A stretch of 61,199 nt of DNA. It comes from Corallococcus sp. CA053C (GTDB lineage: Bacteria > Myxococcota > Myxococcia > Myxococcales > Myxococcaceae). Made by a program: the position numbers and the translations under genes. The DNA is taken from contig NZ_RAWA01000011.1 of the NCBI RefSeq assembly GCF_003611675.1, forward strand, positions 1 through 61,199. The letters run 5' to 3'. Below the pieces are notes generated by a model. It searched no databases and was not told where the DNA came from. It saw nothing but the letters and a program-made list of their open reading frames with translations. Below, piece after piece: positions 56,101 through 59,100 of this stretch; the first letter of the stretch is position 1, and each line of letters starts with the position of its first letter.

Positions 56101-59100
56101 TGGCGTGGGCACAGGAGACCTTCGAGGAAGAAGAGACGAAGGCCGTGCTGGCGGCAACGTCGCTCAACTTCGACCTCTCCGTGTTCGAGCTGTTCGCGCC
56201 GCTGGTCCGTGGCGGCAGCGTGGTGGTGGTGCGCAATGCCTTGCACCTGGCGGAAGAGAAGGTGGAGGCAGAAGTCACGCTCATCAACACGGTGCCGTCA
56301 GCGATGGCGCAGTTGGTGAGGCTGGGCGCGGTGCCCCCGTCGGTGCGCGTGGTGAACCTCGCGGGCGAAGCGCTGCCGGAGACACTGGCGAAGCAGGTGT
56401 ACGGCGTCCCCACGGTGCGCAAGCTCTACAACCTCTACGGCCCGTCCGAAGACACGACGTACTCAACGTGGTCGCTGGTGGGCCGAGAGGAAGTGCCGAA
56501 CATCGGCCGGCCGCTCACCAACACGCGCGCGTACGTGCTGGACACGTACCTGCAACCGGTACCGGTGGGCGTGGCGGGTGAGCTGTACCTCGCGGGCGAA
56601 GGCCAGGCGCGCGGCTACCTGCTGAGGCCGGACCTCACGGCGGAGAAGTTCCTGCCAGAAGTCCACGGTCCCGCGGGCAGCCGCATGTACCGCACAGGAG
56701 ACCGGGTCCGGTACCGGGCGGATGGCGTGCTGGAGTACCTGGGCCGCGTGGACTTCCAGGTGAAGGTGCGTGGGTTCCGCATCGAGCTGGGCGAAGTCGA
56801 AGCCGCCCTGCGCCAGCAGGACACGGTGAAGGACGCGGTGGTGGTGGCGAAGGGGGAGGGCGCGGAGAAGCGGCTCGTCGCGTACGTCGCGGCGAAGGCC
56901 GGAGCCACGTTGGAAGCGGAAGCGCTGAAGACCAACCTGCGCCAGCGATTGCCGGAGTACATGGTCCCCGGCACGGTGGTGGTGCTGGAGGCCCTGCCGC
57001 TCAACGCCAACGGCAAGGTGGACCGCAAGGCCCTGCCGGAGCCGGAGGCGCCGCAGTCCGGAAGCACCTACGAAGCCCCGCGCACGCAGCTGGAAGCGCA
57101 GCTGGCGGCCATCTGGGCCGAAGTGCTGCGACTCCCCCAGGTGGGCGTGAAGGATGACTTCTTCGCGCTGGGCGGACACTCGCTCCTGGCGACCCAGGTG
57201 GTGTCACGGATCCGGGCAGAGGTAGGCGTCGAGCTACCCCTGCGCGCACTCTTCGAAGCCTCCACCGTGGAAGCCCTCGCGAAGCGGCTGGAGAACGCCG
57301 AGCGCACGAGAGCACCGACGCTCACGTCCGTGTCCAGGGCCGCTCCGCTGCCGCTGTCGTTCGCGCAGCAGCGTCTGTGGTTCATCGACCAGTTGGAGCC
57401 GGGCACGGCCCTCTACAACGTGCCCGTGGCGGTGCGCCTGGAAGGCAACCTGGACACAGCCGCGCTGGAGCGCGCCCTGCGCGAAGTCGTACGTCGGCAC
57501 GAAGCCCTGCGCACCACGTTCGCCGTGGGGAATCCCGAACCAGTCCAGCGGATCTCCTCCGATGGGGCCTTCTCGCTGACCACGGAGGAACTGAGCACGA
57601 CGTCCGCGGGGGCGCGTGAGCAGACGGCCCAGCAGCGGGTGCGGCAGGAGGTGCTGCAGCCCTTCGATCTGGAGCATGGGCCGCTGTTTCGGGCCCTGTT
57701 GCTGAAGCTGGAGGCTCGCGAGCACGTCCTCGTCGTCACGATGCACCACATCGTGTCGGACGGTTGGTCGCTCGGCGTGCTCGTCCGGGAAGTGGGGATG
57801 CTCTATGCGGCCTTCGTGCAGGGGCAGCCGTCTCCGCTTCCGGAGCTGTCGTTGCAGTACGCGGACTACGCCGCCTGGCAGCGCGGCTGGTTGCAGGGAG
57901 CGACGCTCCAGCGGGAAGTGGACTACTGGAAGCGGAAGCTCTCCGGAGCGCCGCCGGTGCTCGAACTGCCCACGGACCGTCCGCGTCCGGCGGTGCGTGG
58001 CAATGCGGGCGCGACGCTCGGCTTCACCGTTCCGCGCGAGCTGACCGGGAAGTTGCGGAGCCTGGCCCAGCGCGAGGGTGCCTCGCTGTACATGGTGCTG
58101 CTCGCGGGCTGGCAGGTGTTGCTGTCGAAGTACTCCGGGCAGGACGACATCAGCGTCGGTTCCCCCATCGCGGGCCGTACTCGCAAGGAAGTGGAGAGCC
58201 TCATCGGCTTCTTCGTCAACACGCTGGTGCTGCGGGCGGACCTGTCCGGAGCCCCCAGCTTCCGGAGCCTGCTTCAGCAGGTGCGCGAGACGGTGTTGGA
58301 GGCGCAGGAGCACCAGGACGTGCCGTTCGAAAAGCTGGTGGAAGCGCTCCAGCCCGAGCGCAGCCGGGGCCACACGCCGCTCTTCCAGTCGCTGCTGGCG
58401 CTCCAGAACCTGCCCGTGGGCGAAGCGCGGCTGCCGGGCATGACGCTCAAACCCCTGGAGCTGGAAGGCGGCACGTCGAAGTTCGACCTGAGCGTCTTCT
58501 TCATGGAGACCGCGGACGGGCTCAGCGCGGTGTTGGAATACAGCACCGAGCTGTTCGAAGCCGCGACGGTGCGCCGCATGGTGGACCACCTGAACGTGCT
58601 CCTGGAGTCCGTGCTGCAACACCCCGAAGCCCCGGTGACCCGGCTGTCGATGCTGGATGCCACCGAGCGCCGTCAGGTCGTGGAGGACCGGAACCGCACG
58701 GCGGCGGAGTACCCACGCGCCACGTCGGTGCACGCGCGGTTCGAGGCCCAGGCCCGGAAGACGCCCGACGCGGTGGCGCTGAAGCTCGCGGAAGGGGAGG
58801 GGACGCTGACGTACGCGGCACTGGACGCGAAGGCGAACCAGCTCGCGCATCACCTGCGCGGCCTGGGCGTGGCGCGTGGCACGCGGGTCGGTGTCTACGT
58901 GGAGCGCTCGTTCGACATGGTGGTGGGCCTGCTGGCCATCCTCAAGGCGGGCGGCGCGTACGTGCCGGTGGACCGCAACTACCCGGCCGAGCGCATCGCG
59001 CTGCTGCTGGAGGATGCGGGCGTCGGAGTGACGCTGACGCAGCAGTCGCTCCTGGAGAAGCTGCCTGCCAGCGCGGGCACACCGCTCTGCGTGGACACGG

